This document shows positions 55,730-63,331 of a stretch of 64,000 bases of DNA, in pieces. The stretch is from assembly GCF_000737335.2 (NCBI RefSeq), contig NZ_JMCC02000099.1, forward strand, positions 9,499 to 73,498. The letters run 5' to 3'. Each line of letters begins with the position of its first letter. Position 1 is the first letter of the stretch. The notes below the pieces were generated by a model. That model made no database searches, had not been told where the DNA came from, and worked only from the letters and a program-made list of their open reading frames with translations. The position numbers and the translations under genes were made by a program. Origin of the DNA: Enhygromyxa salina. Its GTDB lineage: Bacteria > Myxococcota_A > Polyangia > Nannocystales > Nannocystaceae.

Positions 55730-56518
55730 GTGACCAACATCGAAGATCGAGACGAGGATGGCTGGGAGTTGGCGGGTCGGACCTTGCGGTCGCGGCTGAT
55801 CGTCGGCACCGGAAAGTACGCGGACGAGGCACAGACCCGAGCATGCCTGGCGGCGAGCGGGGCGGAGATCGTGACGGTCGCGCTGCGGCGGGTGGATCTC
55901 AAAGCCAAGGACAACCTGCTGGGCTGGATCGATCGTGATCGATACACGCTGCTGCCCAACACCGCGGGCTGCTACACGGCCGACGACGCGATCCGAACGC
56001 TGCGGCTCGCCCGGGAGCTCGGGATCGCAGACTTGGTCAAGCTCGAGGTGATTGGCGATCCCAAGACCCTGCTGCCGGACAACGAAGAGACCCTCGCGGC
56101 GGCGAAGATCCTGGTGGATGAGGGCTTCACGGTGCTGCCGTATTGCACCGATGACCCGATCGTCTGTCGCAAGCTGCAAGAGATCGGCTGCGCGGCCGTG
56201 ATGCCCCTCGCGGCCCCGATCGGCAGCGGGCTGGGGATCCGCAACCCGCACAACCTCGCGCTGATCATCGAGCAATCGACGATCCCCGTGATCGTCGATG
56301 CTGGGGTGGGGACGGCCTCGGACGCCGCGGTCGCGATGGAGCTTGGCTGCTCGGGCGTGCTCATGAACACCGCGATCGCCCAGGCCACGCACCCGGTGCA
56401 GATGGCCGACGCCATGCGCTTGGGCATCATCGCCGGGCGCAAGGCGTTCTTGGCCGGGCGCATGCCCAGGCGCATGCACGCCCACGCTTCGAGCCCGACG
56501 ATCGGGCTGATCGAGTAG
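55730..56518 (+). CDS. thiG: Thiazole synthase ThiG
   Basis: The 262-residue protein starts with GTG three bases after thiS. It has 'RLIVGTGKY', 'VTVALRRVDL', 'LLPNTAGCYTADDAIR', the active-site Lys region 'DLVKLEVIGDPKTLLPD', 'PYCTDDPIVC' and 'VDAGVGTASDAAVAMELGCS'. It makes thiazole phosphate from deoxyxylulose phosphate and ThiS-thiocarboxylate. Length matches the family. Confidence 0.96.
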   Translation: MTNIEDRDEDGWELAGRTLRSRLIVGTGKYADEAQTRACLAASGAEIVTVALRRVDLKAKDNLLGWIDRDRYTLLPNTAGCYTADDAIRTLRLARELGIADLVKLEVIGDPKTLLPDNEETLAAAKILVDEGFTVLPYCTDDPIVCRKLQEIGCAAVMPLAAPIGSGLGIRNPHNLALIIEQSTIPVIVDAGVGTASDAAVAMELGCSGVLMNTAIAQATHPVQMADAMRLGIIAGRKAFLAGRMPRRMHAHASSPTIGLIE

Positions 56519-56522
56519 CGGC

Positions 56523-57230
56523 GTGCGGCTGCTGGCGATCACGCCTCCGGCCGCGCTCGCGCCCACCCTCGATCCAGCGGTGATCGAGTCATGGCTGCAA
56601 GCTGGCGCCGCTTCGCTCGGCGTGTCGGTGCTGCTGCGCGAGCCTTCGGCCTGCGCGGCGGCGATCCTCGGGGATCCCCGGCTGATCGCGCTTCGCCGCG
56701 CGCTGGCGGATCGCAACCTGCCGGCGCTGGTGTCTGTCGATCCACGCGCGCTCGAGCGTGATCTGGGCGAGCTGCGGCGGGCCGATCCGCCGATCGCCGG
56801 GATCCAGCTGCGCGGCGACCCCTCCCCTGCGCTGCGCCAACGATGGCGCGAGGAGCTGCCCGCGATGGTGATCGGGCGCTCGGTCCACGGCGCCACGCCG
56901 ACGCCCAGCCGCTTCGTCGACTACACCTGCCTCGCGCCGATCTACCCGCCGCTCACGGTCCAGCCCGGCGTCCACAAGCACGCGATCGGCCTCGCCGGGC
57001 TGCGCAGCTGGGCGAGCGTCTGCGACGATGTGATCGCGCTTGGTGGGATCACGCCAGCCAACGCCGACCACTGCCTCGCCGCGGGCGCGCAGGGCGTCGC
57101 TGGGATCCGCCTGTTCTTTGCTCGAAACGCCGAGGCCCGGGACAATGTCCGAGCTCTGCGTCAGGTGTTCAGCCTGCGCGAGAGCCCAGGCCCGAACGAC
57201 CATGGCCCGCAAGCGCAACGACGAGGATGA
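56523..57230 (+). CDS. Thiamine-phosphate synthase-like (ThiE/TenI family)
   Basis: The 235-residue barrel protein starts with GTG four bases after thiG. Motifs include 'GIQLRGD', 'IGRSVHG', 'YTCLAPIYPP' and 'VIALGGITPANADHCLAAGA', which fit the ThiE/TenI fold. The usual pyrophosphate motif (GPxFxTxTK) is replaced by LAPIYPPLTVQPGVHKHAIG, closer to TenI, so ThiE activity is uncertain. A third enzyme, thiazole tautomerase, is possible. It overlaps the next gene by 29 bases. Confidence 0.75.
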   Translation: MRLLAITPPAALAPTLDPAVIESWLQAGAASLGVSVLLREPSACAAAILGDPRLIALRRALADRNLPALVSVDPRALERDLGELRRADPPIAGIQLRGDPSPALRQRWREELPAMVIGRSVHGATPTPSRFVDYTCLAPIYPPLTVQPGVHKHAIGLAGLRSWASVCDDVIALGGITPANADHCLAAGAQGVAGIRLFFARNAEARDNVRALRQVFSLRESPGPNDHGPQAQRRG

Positions 57231-58134
57231 GCGCCCGGCTCCACCACGCCGGCTATCGACGAAGGTCGCGTACTGCGTGCTGCTTGGCGGCGCGGCCCTG
57301 GTGATCACGCGGGCCTCGCTGGCCACGTTGATCCAAGTCCACGGCGACGGCATGGCGCCGACGATCCTCGATGGCGAGTCGGTGATCATGGTCCGCGGCG
57401 AGTGGGGCATCGAAGCTGGAGATCTGGTTGTCTACGATCCAAGCCCGCCCGAGCCCGCCTGCGAGGACGAGCTGACCGAGCCCGCTGACCGCCGCGCGGC
57501 GGAGCCTGGGCCGCGGCCTGGCGGATCGGCCATCGACGAGAGGCGCTCCCCTCGCGGGGAGCTGCACGACACGGCCGTCGTCGACGTCGATGACGTCGAG
57601 AGCAATTGGGAGCGGGTCCGCGAGCGCGGGACCAAGGCCAGCCCACGCAACTTTCGAGTCGGACGCGTGCTCGCCGTGCCCGGGGACACCGTCACCTTCC
57701 ATGTGCCGGATGTGGCGCTGGGGTTGGTCGTCAATGGCTCGGCGCTTCAGCAAAAACCGGACGATCCGATCCGCTTGGTCTTGTCCGGCAAGCCCGCGGT
57801 TGGCGAGGACCGGCGAGACGCCGAGGGCCCGCGGCTTCGCGCGCTCGCCTGGGAGACCCTGGGCCACACCCGCTACCCGGTGCTGCTCGGCGGCGAGGCG
57901 CCGACCTGGGCCAGCATGGGGCTGCCCGAGGATCTCGGCCCGATCGAGGTCCGCGCTGAGGGCTACCTCATCCTGGCCGACAACCGGGACGAGGGCGCTT
58001 GTTGCGACAGCCGGGCGATCGGCTGGGTGCCCCCGGACGCCCTGCGCGGAGAGGTCGTCGTGCGGCTCGCGGGCAACCCTGGGGCCGCGCCAGATAGTGA
58101 TCCCCGCTCACGCGGGCTCGCGCACCTGCCTTGA
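57202..58134 (+). CDS. Signal peptidase I homologue lacking both catalytic residues
   Basis: The 310-residue protein has one N-terminal membrane helix (about 22-45) and the S26 boxes in order. In 'VHGDGMAPTILDGE' the nucleophile Ser before Met is Gly. 'VGRVLAVPGD' replaces the general-base Lys of (K)RxxGxPGD by Gly. 'LILADNRDEGACCDSRAIGW' retains the last box. A Pro/Gly/Arg-rich insert lies between boxes (about 85-150). By analogy it would be inactive. It overlaps thiE by 29 bases and is followed by tRNA-Thr. Confidence 0.8.
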   Translation: MARKRNDEDERPAPPRRLSTKVAYCVLLGGAALVITRASLATLIQVHGDGMAPTILDGESVIMVRGEWGIEAGDLVVYDPSPPEPACEDELTEPADRRAAEPGPRPGGSAIDERRSPRGELHDTAVVDVDDVESNWERVRERGTKASPRNFRVGRVLAVPGDTVTFHVPDVALGLVVNGSALQQKPDDPIRLVLSGKPAVGEDRRDAEGPRLRALAWETLGHTRYPVLLGGEAPTWASMGLPEDLGPIEVRAEGYLILADNRDEGACCDSRAIGWVPPDALRGEVVVRLAGNPGAAPDSDPRSRGLAHLP

Positions 58135-58144
58135 GGGTTTTTGT

Positions 58145-58173
58145 TTGACGCGCGGCGGGGCGGGCACTAAAAC
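58145..58173 (+). promoter_or_regulatory. Sigma70-type promoter of tRNA-Thr
   Basis: TTGACG (58145-58150) and TAAAAC (58168-58173) are separated by 17 bases. The tRNA starts 15 bases after the -10 box. Confidence 0.7.
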
Positions 58174-58187
58174 CAGCGCCCCGACTC

Positions 58188-58260
58188 GCCCAGATAGCTC
58201 AGTCGGTAGAGCAGCGGTTTCGTAAACCGCAGGTCGCAGGTTCAAGTCCTGTTCTGGGCT
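58188..58260 (+). tRNA. tRNA-Thr (anticodon CGT)
   Basis: The 73-base gene has acceptor gcccaga/tctgggc, D-arm gctcagtcggtagagc, anticodon stem gcggt-ttcgtaa-accgc (CGT) and T-arm with ggttcaagtcc. CCA is not encoded. Its 3' end is repeated at 63202-63228 with 24 of 27 matching bases. Confidence 0.95.
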
Positions 58261-58269
58261 CTCTGATTC

Positions 58270-58302
58270 GACCGCTAGAGATGCCTCTAGCGGTCGTTTT
58301 TT
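58270..58302 (+). terminator. Intrinsic terminator after tRNA-Thr
   Basis: The arm gaccgctagag (58270-58280) pairs with ctctagcggtc (58285-58295) around atgc, followed by gtttttt. It may serve both the tRNA and, from the other side, the convergent toxin gene. Confidence 0.92.
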
Positions 58303-58304
58303 GA

Positions 58305-58622
58305 TCAACCGCTCTCCTCCCTGCCTTCGAGGTCCGGCTCCGACCCCTTGATCGCGCCCCAGACCGCGACCACGAACACGTGCTGCTCCCGCTCGACGTA
58401 GTACACGTGATGCCGAGTCTTGCGCATCATCACCCGACGCACATCCTCGGTCGGGTGAGGCACGCGCTTCCCTGCCCCGGGCGCGGAGCTGATCAACCGC
58501 GACACCTCCGCGAGCTCCTCCTCGAACAGGTCGGGCGCCTTGTCCTGATGCTCGCGCCACCAGGCGTCGATCTCCACAATCTGGAGTTCGGCCCGATCGG
58601 ACGTGACGATGGGCTTGCTCAC
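58305..58622 (-). CDS. Toxin of module 1 (RelE/ParE-like fold)
   Basis: The 105-residue protein reads 'IDAWWREHQDKAPDLFEEEL' early and has 'VRRVMMRKTRHHVYYVER' and 'VFVVAVWGAIKG' late, a RelE/ParE superfamily layout. It is a paralogue of the toxin at 62568 (about 65-70% by eye). It overlaps the antitoxin gene by four bases, as antitoxin-first modules do. Whether it cuts mRNA or targets gyrase is not determined. Confidence 0.82.
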   Translation of the reverse strand: MSKPIVTSDRAELQIVEIDAWWREHQDKAPDLFEEELAEVSRLISSAPGAGKRVPHPTEDVRRVMMRKTRHHVYYVEREQHVFVVAVWGAIKGSEPDLEGREESG

Positions 58623-58849
58623 CGACGGCGCTCACGAAGACGCGCGAGGACCTGCTCCATGGGCTTCACCTCGCCCCGAGCTTCCTGCTCCAAGCTGATC
58701 TCTATCGCTGCGTTCAGGGCGGCGCGCTCACGCTCGTCGAGATCGTCGCCCTCGTCGTCGAGCACGAGATCGAGCTCGGTCCCCTCTGGGAGCTTGATCT
58801 CCTCGTCGACGACCAGGCGACCGTTTCGGACTGTAGCGCGGAGTCCCAC
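58619..58849 (-). CDS. Antitoxin of module 1
   Basis: From GTG 58849 the 76-residue protein reads RATVRNGRLVVDEEIKLPEG near its start, a short AbrB/DUF-like beta segment. A charged helical C-terminus (LDERERAALNAAIEI, then LARLRERRR) probably wraps the toxin. The toxin overlaps by four bases. Its paralogue is at 62870. A 30-base palindrome (gccgttt...aaacggc) lies 75-105 bases upstream and is also present before the paralogue. Confidence 0.8.
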   Translation of the reverse strand: MGLRATVRNGRLVVDEEIKLPEGTELDLVLDDEGDDLDERERAALNAAIEISLEQEARGEVKPMEQVLARLRERRR

Positions 58850-58924
58850 CTCGACAGCGTAGCCCCTGCCCGAGGACTCACACAACGACACCGCCGATCC
58901 CTGCCGCTATCCTGCCGCGACTCT

Positions 58925-58954
58925 GCCGTTTGACCCCGATCTGAGCCAAACGGC
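58925..58954 (-). promoter_or_regulatory. Inverted-repeat operator of module 1
   Basis: gccgttt at 58925-58931 pairs with aaacggc at 58948-58954 around 16 bases. The same arrangement occurs before module 3, and the flanking bases are also conserved. Confidence 0.6.
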
Positions 58955-59020
58955 GCCAGTCACGACCCACTCGATTTCACCAACTTGTGGGGCCCCACGC
59001 GGCCAAGTACGCGATTTCGT

Positions 59021-59251
59021 TCATCTTCCGCGATCGTTCGGCTCCGGGATTGCCTTCGGGTCGCCAACCTCCGCGACGTCAGAGGGTACGCCCCCAGCGA
59101 TCACCTCGAGCACGTCTGCCAGACTCGAGATGACGGCTTGGCGGTGGCCCTGTCCAGGCTCTTCCGCAATCTGGCGAAGGCCCGCAGCGACCCCCGCCAG
59201 TTGCCTGCGTGCGACCACATGTGTGCCGATTTCATGGGCCCAGCGTATCAC
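59021..59251 (-). CDS. Small hypothetical protein in the island
   Basis: From GTG 59251 the frame encodes 76 residues, 'IRWAHEIGTHVVARRQLAGV' followed by a helical, charged stretch ending NDRGR. Composition is protein-like, but no family was recognised and no clear ribosome site precedes it. It lies between modules 1 and 2, all on the minus strand. The rest of 58955-59282 shows nothing recognisable. Confidence 0.4.
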   Translation of the reverse strand: MIRWAHEIGTHVVARRQLAGVAAGLRQIAEEPGQGHRQAVISSLADVLEVIAGGVPSDVAEVGDPKAIPEPNDRGR

Positions 59252-59282
59252 GCACGTGGGCCGGCAAGTCGCCGAACGGGGC

Positions 59283-59585
59283 TCAATGCCGGTCGCGCCA
59301 GTAGCTCGTCCGGCGGCTGTGGTGCGCCACCGCCAAGACCAGCACTTCGTCGGGCTTCACGACATAGATCAGCGTGAACGGGAACCGACGGAACACGAAC
59401 CGCCGCACTCCGGGCTCGACCTCCGGCCATGCGCCTGGACGCTCGCGGACCAATCGCTTGGCCCTCTCCGCTTCTTCGATGAAGCGATCGGCCAACTCGC
59501 CGTACTCGTCGCGGGCTGCGTACCAGTCGACGGCTTCGACGAGCTCGGCCTGCGCCTCGGCCAGGACACGCAGGTTCATGTTCAA
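59283..59585 (-). CDS. Toxin of module 2 (ParE/RelE)
   Basis: The 100-residue protein has the ParE pattern: 'AQAELVEAVDWYAARDEYG' near the start, then 'RFIEEAERAKRLVRERPGAW' and the C-terminal 'VRRFVFRRFPFTLIYVV' and 'VLAVAHHSRRTSYW'. It overlaps the antitoxin by four bases. It is unrelated to module 1 beyond the superfamily fold. Confidence 0.88.
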   Translation of the reverse strand: MNMNLRVLAEAQAELVEAVDWYAARDEYGELADRFIEEAERAKRLVRERPGAWPEVEPGVRRFVFRRFPFTLIYVVKPDEVLVLAVAHHSRRTSYWRDRH

Positions 59586-59845
59586 CCCGTCGACGCTTGC
59601 CGCTCGCGCGAACGTCGGACCCTGGCACGAAGCCGCTCAATCACTTCGTCGAAGTCCACCGCGGTGGTCTCGCCGCGCTCGTAGGCTGCGAGCCGTCGCT
59701 TCGCCTCCGCGATCCAGCTCGCTTGGACCTCCTCGGGCGAGGAGCCATCGCCGATGCTGTCCGTGAGGATGGCGGCGATCTGGGCCCGCTCGTGCTCGGG
59801 AAGCTCGAGGGCGGCGTCCAGGATGCGGGTGGCTTCGTCGGTCAC
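59582..59845 (-). CDS. Antitoxin of module 2 (addiction module component type)
   Basis: From GTG 59845 the 87-residue protein reads 'EATRILDAALELPEHERAQI', with 'IGDGSSPEEVQASWIAEAKR' and 'ETTAVDFDEVIERLRARVR'. This is the TIGR02574-like addiction-module antitoxin pattern, whose C-terminus contacts the toxin. The upstream ATG-less extension is Cys/Arg-rich and rejected. A damaged relative is at 63332-63454. Confidence 0.87.
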   Translation of the reverse strand: MTDEATRILDAALELPEHERAQIAAILTDSIGDGSSPEEVQASWIAEAKRRLAAYERGETTAVDFDEVIERLRARVRRSRERQASTG

Positions 59846-59880
59846 GTCGGCCAGTGTAGCACCCGGGATCAGCCAGGCCC

Positions 59881-60786
59881 CTACGCGCCCGTGGCCTGCA
59901 CGTCGGGCGCAGAAGCAGCAGCGGTCCGGGCCCACTGCCTCGGCGACTTTCCGAACTGCTGGCGAAACTCGCGACTGAACTGCGAGGCGCTGTTGTATCC
60001 AACGGCGTCAGCAGCGTCGCTGACGGCCTTGCCGCCCACGATCTGCATGGCGGCGTGGCTCAGCCGCAGCGTCTTGATGAACCGGAGGGGCGAGAAGCTG
60101 GTGGCTTCCTTGAACCGTCGGTGGAACACGGGCCGGCTCATGCCAGCCCGCCGGGCCAGGTCGTCCACGGACAGGGGCTCGCTCAGGTTCTCGCGCAGGT
60201 AGGTGAGCACCCGCGTGATGTCGTGGGCACCGCCGAAGGTCTGGCGCACGAGGGGGCCAGCCTCCCCCTCGATGATCGTGAACAGAAGCTCCCGTAGCCG
60301 ACCGTTCGCCAGCACCCGCAGCGCCACCGGATCGTCCAACAGCTGGAGCAGCCGCCCGACGGCCCTGACGAACCCGTCGTCGACCTCCGCCACGACCAGG
60401 CCCGGAGCCAACTCCTTCGCCGAGGTCTTGCGCGGGCGTGCGGCGGCTTCGTACGCGACCAGGGTCTCCGTCATCGCGTGGGTGTTCAGGTCGAGCAACA
60501 GACCGAGCACCGGCTCGTCCGGTGTGGCGAAGGGCACCTCGGCCTCGACCGGCAACGGCATGGTGGCGCACAGGTAGTGGTCCACGTCGTAGGTGTATGC
60601 GGTGCCTCCGAGGTAGGCGCGCTTGCTGCCCTCCACGATGCAACACATGCTGGCCGGATAGACCGCGGGCAACCGCTCGATCGGCTGGTTGATCCGAAAC
60701 AAGCGAAGCCCTTCGATCGGCGTCTCCGAGACCCCGTCGGGTCCCACGTGTCGAGCCACCAGCTCTCGCAGAGTCCGCCGGTTCAT
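59881..60786 (-). CDS. AraC-family transcriptional regulator
   Basis: The 301-residue protein has an N-terminal AraC_N-type effector domain ('ETPIEGLRLFRINQPIERLP', 'VEGSKRAYLGGTAYTYD', 'YLCATMPLPVEAE'). Its C-terminal double HTH shows 'LSVDDLARRAGMSRPVFHRR', 'RLSHAAMQIVGGKAVSDAA' and 'GYNSASQFSREFRQQFG'. It is divergent from the SDR gene, 153 bases away, which is the usual arrangement for a regulator and its target. Confidence 0.93.
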   Translation of the reverse strand: MNRRTLRELVARHVGPDGVSETPIEGLRLFRINQPIERLPAVYPASMCCIVEGSKRAYLGGTAYTYDVDHYLCATMPLPVEAEVPFATPDEPVLGLLLDLNTHAMTETLVAYEAAARPRKTSAKELAPGLVVAEVDDGFVRAVGRLLQLLDDPVALRVLANGRLRELLFTIIEGEAGPLVRQTFGGAHDITRVLTYLRENLSEPLSVDDLARRAGMSRPVFHRRFKEATSFSPLRFIKTLRLSHAAMQIVGGKAVSDAADAVGYNSASQFSREFRQQFGKSPRQWARTAAASAPDVQATGA

Positions 60787-60939
60787 GCCTTTCGTTATCG
60801 CAGGCTGCCGACATTCAATGCAAGGGCCCGATACAATCAGGCAAGTATTTGAGACAAATTCGGCCTGTTTCTAACCCATGAGAGAACTATACGTCAGTAA
60901 GCAACAACGGGCGCGCTGGCGCCGAAGGAGCTTCAGATC

Positions 60940-61896
60940 ATGAGCGCGAAGAACAAGAAAAATCCCTTTGGACCGACCGGGTGGACGCCGGAGCGACTCG
61001 GCAACCTCGCGGGCAAGACCTATGTCGTCACCGGGGCCAACGCTGGTGCGGGCTTTGAGGCGACCCGGGTGTTCCTGTCCAAAGGCGCCCGCGTCGTGAT
61101 GTTGAACCGCAACCTGGAGAAGTCGACCGCCGCCATCGACGACCTGACGCGGGAGTTCGGGACCAACGCCAACGTGTCCTTCATCAAGATGGACCTCGCG
61201 GTCCTGGGCTCAGTCCGAGAGGCCGCCGCCAAGGTGCTCGAGCAGGTCCCGCGCATCGACGCGCTGATCTGCAACGCCGCCATCGCGCAGGTGGCCAAAC
61301 AGGAGATCACCGTGGACGGCTTTGAGAGCCAGCTTGGTGTGAACCACTTCGGTCACTTCCTCCTGTGTGGATTGCTCTTCGAGCGGATCGAACAGTCGGG
61401 AGGGCGCATCGTGGTCGTTGGCAGCAACGCGTACAAAATGGGGGCAAAGAAAGTTCAGTTCGACGACCTCAACTTCGACGAGAACTACAGCCCCTGGAAC
61501 TCCTACGCCCAGAGCAAGCTGGCGCAGATGGTGTTCGCCTACGAATTGCAGCGCCGCGTCCAGGCCGCGGGCAAGAGCGTTCAGGTCCAGGTCTGCCATC
61601 CCGGCGCCTCACGAACGAACTTGTTGCAGGACACGGCCAGCCCGTTCTCTAGGATTCTCTGGTCCGTACTCTCGCGTTTTGTGGCCCAATCCGCCGAGCG
61701 GGGCTCCTGGCCCGAAGTCATGTGCGCAACGGAAGCGGAGCTGAAATCAGAGACGCTATACGGACCCACGAAGCGAGCGGAGATGGTCGGCCCCGTTGGT
61801 GAGTGTCCGTTGGATGAGGTGGCGCTGAGCCGGGAAATGGCCGCCAAACTCTGGACGCTCTCCGAGCAGAAGACGTCGCTGAGCTGGTCGCTGTAG
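60940..61896 (+). CDS. SDR oxidoreductase (retinol-dehydrogenase/protochlorophyllide-like)
   Basis: The 318-residue protein has 'YVVTGANAGAGFEATRVFLS' (NADP-binding), 'LICNAAIAQ' (NAG-like), 'IVVVGSNAYKMG' (catalytic Ser) and 'YAQSKLAQMVFAYEL' (YxxxK). It has the ribosome site AAGGAG nine bases before ATG. A possible promoter TTGAGA (60849-60854) to TAACCC (60872-60877) is spaced by 17. Probably regulated by the divergent AraC-type gene; substrate unknown. Confidence 0.9.
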   Translation: MSAKNKKNPFGPTGWTPERLGNLAGKTYVVTGANAGAGFEATRVFLSKGARVVMLNRNLEKSTAAIDDLTREFGTNANVSFIKMDLAVLGSVREAAAKVLEQVPRIDALICNAAIAQVAKQEITVDGFESQLGVNHFGHFLLCGLLFERIEQSGGRIVVVGSNAYKMGAKKVQFDDLNFDENYSPWNSYAQSKLAQMVFAYELQRRVQAAGKSVQVQVCHPGASRTNLLQDTASPFSRILWSVLSRFVAQSAERGSWPEVMCATEAELKSETLYGPTKRAEMVGPVGECPLDEVALSREMAAKLWTLSEQKTSLSWSL

Positions 61897-62067
61897 TTCA
61901 GACGACCAGCTCACACGAACGGCGCGCGAGCGCGTCGAGGTCGTTTTCAGGCCCTCGCGCCCCGGTTCTCGGCTGGAAAGGCTGTGGCGTACCGAATGAC
62001 CGCGCCGAAGCCGGCACCGGTGCACACGTTGCTCGTGTCGCTCGAATGTTGGCGACCGAGCTCACTT
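61897..62067. other. Gap with no supported gene
   Basis: Between the SDR end and the small frame at 62068 only Arg-rich shadow frames are present. No promoter or hairpin stands out. Confidence 0.4.
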
Positions 62068-62184
62068 TCAACTGCTCGCATCCCCGCCGACCTGTGCGAC
62101 TTTGACGGCTTCCAGCAGTTCGGCCAAGAACCCGAGCGCTCGCAACGCAACCGCGAGATCGGCTGAGGACAAGCTCCGCGACAT
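62068..62184 (-). CDS. Small hypothetical frame or gene fragment
   Basis: A 38-residue frame 'MSRSLSSADLAVALRALGFL' ends AQVGGDASS. The same frame stays open upstream as RWRDVAREIAG, with a normal helical composition, so it may be the tail of a truncated protein. It follows the orphan antitoxin closely. Confidence 0.3.
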   Translation of the reverse strand: MSRSLSSADLAVALRALGFLAELLEAVKVAQVGGDASS

Positions 62185-62215
62185 ACCGGCGATCTCGCGT
62201 GCGACGTCGCGCCAC

Positions 62216-62416
62216 CTACTTCGATCCGGGATAGCGCGCGTCGATCATCGCCAACACTTCCGCGTGCAAGACCCCGCGCCCCGCTTTGACATCAGCGAGC
62301 CCACGCTCGATTTTTGCGATCAGCCGCGCACGATAGGCGTCCTCAGTCTCGGCTGGGAAACGAGCGGCGGACGGAGCCTCGGGTTCGAGCTGCTCGGCGG
62401 GTTGGGCCTGGGCCAT
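62216..62416 (-). CDS. Orphan antitoxin-like protein
   Basis: The 66-residue protein has a disordered N-terminus and the helix 'AKIERGLADVKAGRGVLHAE' followed by 'VLAMIDARYPG', the C-terminal pattern of ParD/Phd-like antitoxins. No toxin gene follows. It probably represents half of a lost module. The start at 62416 has a plausible leader. Confidence 0.6.
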   Translation of the reverse strand: MAQAQPAEQLEPEAPSAARFPAETEDAYRARLIAKIERGLADVKAGRGVLHAEVLAMIDARYPGSK

Positions 62417-62438
62417 GGCCCGATCGTAGCGGAACCGT

Positions 62439-62567
62439 CTAGAGAGGCGAACCTCGAGAGGCCAGCCCGGACCGCTCGGCGAGGGTCTCTTGGGTCAGGC
62501 CGCAGACATTGCGGAGCTGGAGGACTTCTGTCGTGCGTGGCTTCTCGCTAGCCGGCCCAGTCGATGA
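62439..62567 (-). pseudogene. Remnant of an XRE-type helix-turn-helix protein
   Basis: Directly after the module 3 toxin stop, the same frame reads 'VLQLRNVCGLTQETLAERSG' and stops at 62439. This is the middle of an HTH_3 domain without a start codon. It may be the lost antitoxin or regulator of a third-partner module. Confidence 0.5.
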
Positions 62568-62873
62568 TCACAGCCCCGTGAAATCCGGCCCAGCCCCCTT
62601 CACCGCGCCCCAGACCGCGACCACCAGCACGTGGTCCCCGTACTCGACGTAGTACACGTGGTTCCGAGTTCGGCGCAGCATCAAGCGCCGCACCGGATCC
62701 CTCGGGTGCGGGTGGCCCTTGCCCGCCCCAGGCACGAAGCTGATCAGCTCGAACGCCTGTGCCAACTCGGTCTCGAACAGGTCAGGCGACTTGTCCCGGT
62801 GCTCACGCCACCAAGCGTCGAGTTCCAGGATCTGCAGGTCCGCGTCGGATGTGGTGATGACCGGCTTGCTCAC
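62568..62873 (-). CDS. Toxin of module 3 (paralogue of module 1 toxin)
   Basis: The 101-residue protein shares 'LDAWWREH', 'SPDLFETELAQAFELISF', 'MLRRTRNHVYYVE' and 'VLVVAVWGAVKG' with the toxin at 58305, but differs in the middle and C-terminus. It overlaps the antitoxin by four bases. Its decline in similarity at the C-terminus suggests specialisation. Confidence 0.82.
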   Translation of the reverse strand: MSKPVITTSDADLQILELDAWWREHRDKSPDLFETELAQAFELISFVPGAGKGHPHPRDPVRRLMLRRTRNHVYYVEYGDHVLVVAVWGAVKGAGPDFTGL

Positions 62874-63100
62874 CGACGCCGCTCACGAAGACGCGCGAGG
62901 ATCTTCTCTGCCGGGTTGACCTCGCCGCGAGCGGCCTGGTCCAGACTGCGAGAGATCGCCGCGTTCAGAGCCGCGAGCTCACGCTCGTCGAGATCGTCGC
63001 CCTCGTCGTCGATCACGAGCTCGAGCTCGGTTCCTTCGGGGAGCTTGATCTCCTGGTCGACGACCAGGCGACCGTTTCGGATTGTGGCGCGGACTCCCAC
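62870..63100 (-). CDS. Antitoxin of module 3 (paralogue of module 1 antitoxin)
   Basis: From GTG 63100 the 76-residue protein is 'VRATIRNGRLVVDQEIKLPE' at its start and ends LARLRERRR, colinear with the module 1 antitoxin. Differences lie mainly in the central helix (SRSLDQAARGEVNPAEKI). It overlaps the toxin gene by four bases. Confidence 0.8.
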   Translation of the reverse strand: MGVRATIRNGRLVVDQEIKLPEGTELELVIDDEGDDLDERELAALNAAISRSLDQAARGEVNPAEKILARLRERRR

Positions 63101-63164
63101 CACGACAGCGTAGCCCCTGCCCTCGCACCCACGCAACGACGCCGATGATCCCAGCCGGAACTCT

Positions 63165-63194
63165 GCCGTTTCACCCCGATCTGGACCCAACGGC
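63165..63194 (-). promoter_or_regulatory. Inverted-repeat operator of module 3
   Basis: gccgtt (63165-63170) and aacggc (63189-63194) repeat the arrangement at 58925-58954, and accccgatctg between the arms is identical. It ends seven bases before the right-hand tRNA-end repeat. Confidence 0.6.
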
Positions 63195-63201
63195 GCCAGG
63201 G

Positions 63202-63228
63202 AGGATCAATTTCTGTTCTGGGCTCTCT
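63202..63228. repeat. Duplicated tRNA-Thr 3' end (putative attR)
   Basis: The bases agg-tcaa-t-ctgttctgggctctct match 58238-58264 at 24 of 27 positions, with a perfect final 16-mer. There is no tRNA upstream of this copy. Confidence 0.68.
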
Positions 63229-63331
63229 TCAGATCGACTTTTGCTGAGTTCCGGCGCCGAGTTCGGATCGGTGCCCTCCGCAAATGCCCAGACTCGAGAG
63301 GTCGGCAGTTCGGCTGTCGTCGTCGATGGCG

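Larger units (their letters stand above)
58188..63228. mobile_element. tRNA-Thr-anchored genomic island, about 5 kb
   Basis: The left boundary is the tRNA-Thr 3' end (58238-58264). The right boundary is an imperfect copy at 63202-63228, including the perfect 16-mer ctgttctgggctctct at both. This duplication of the T-arm and acceptor end is the usual mark of integration at a tRNA. Contents are three toxin-antitoxin modules, an AraC/SDR pair and gene fragments. No integrase or recombinase is present in the interval. Confidence 0.62.

Noticed and set aside
58188..63228. Integrase, transposase or phage gene inside the tRNA-Thr island
   Set aside because: Both strands were read; no recombinase motif is present, so the island call rests on the repeated tRNA end alone.
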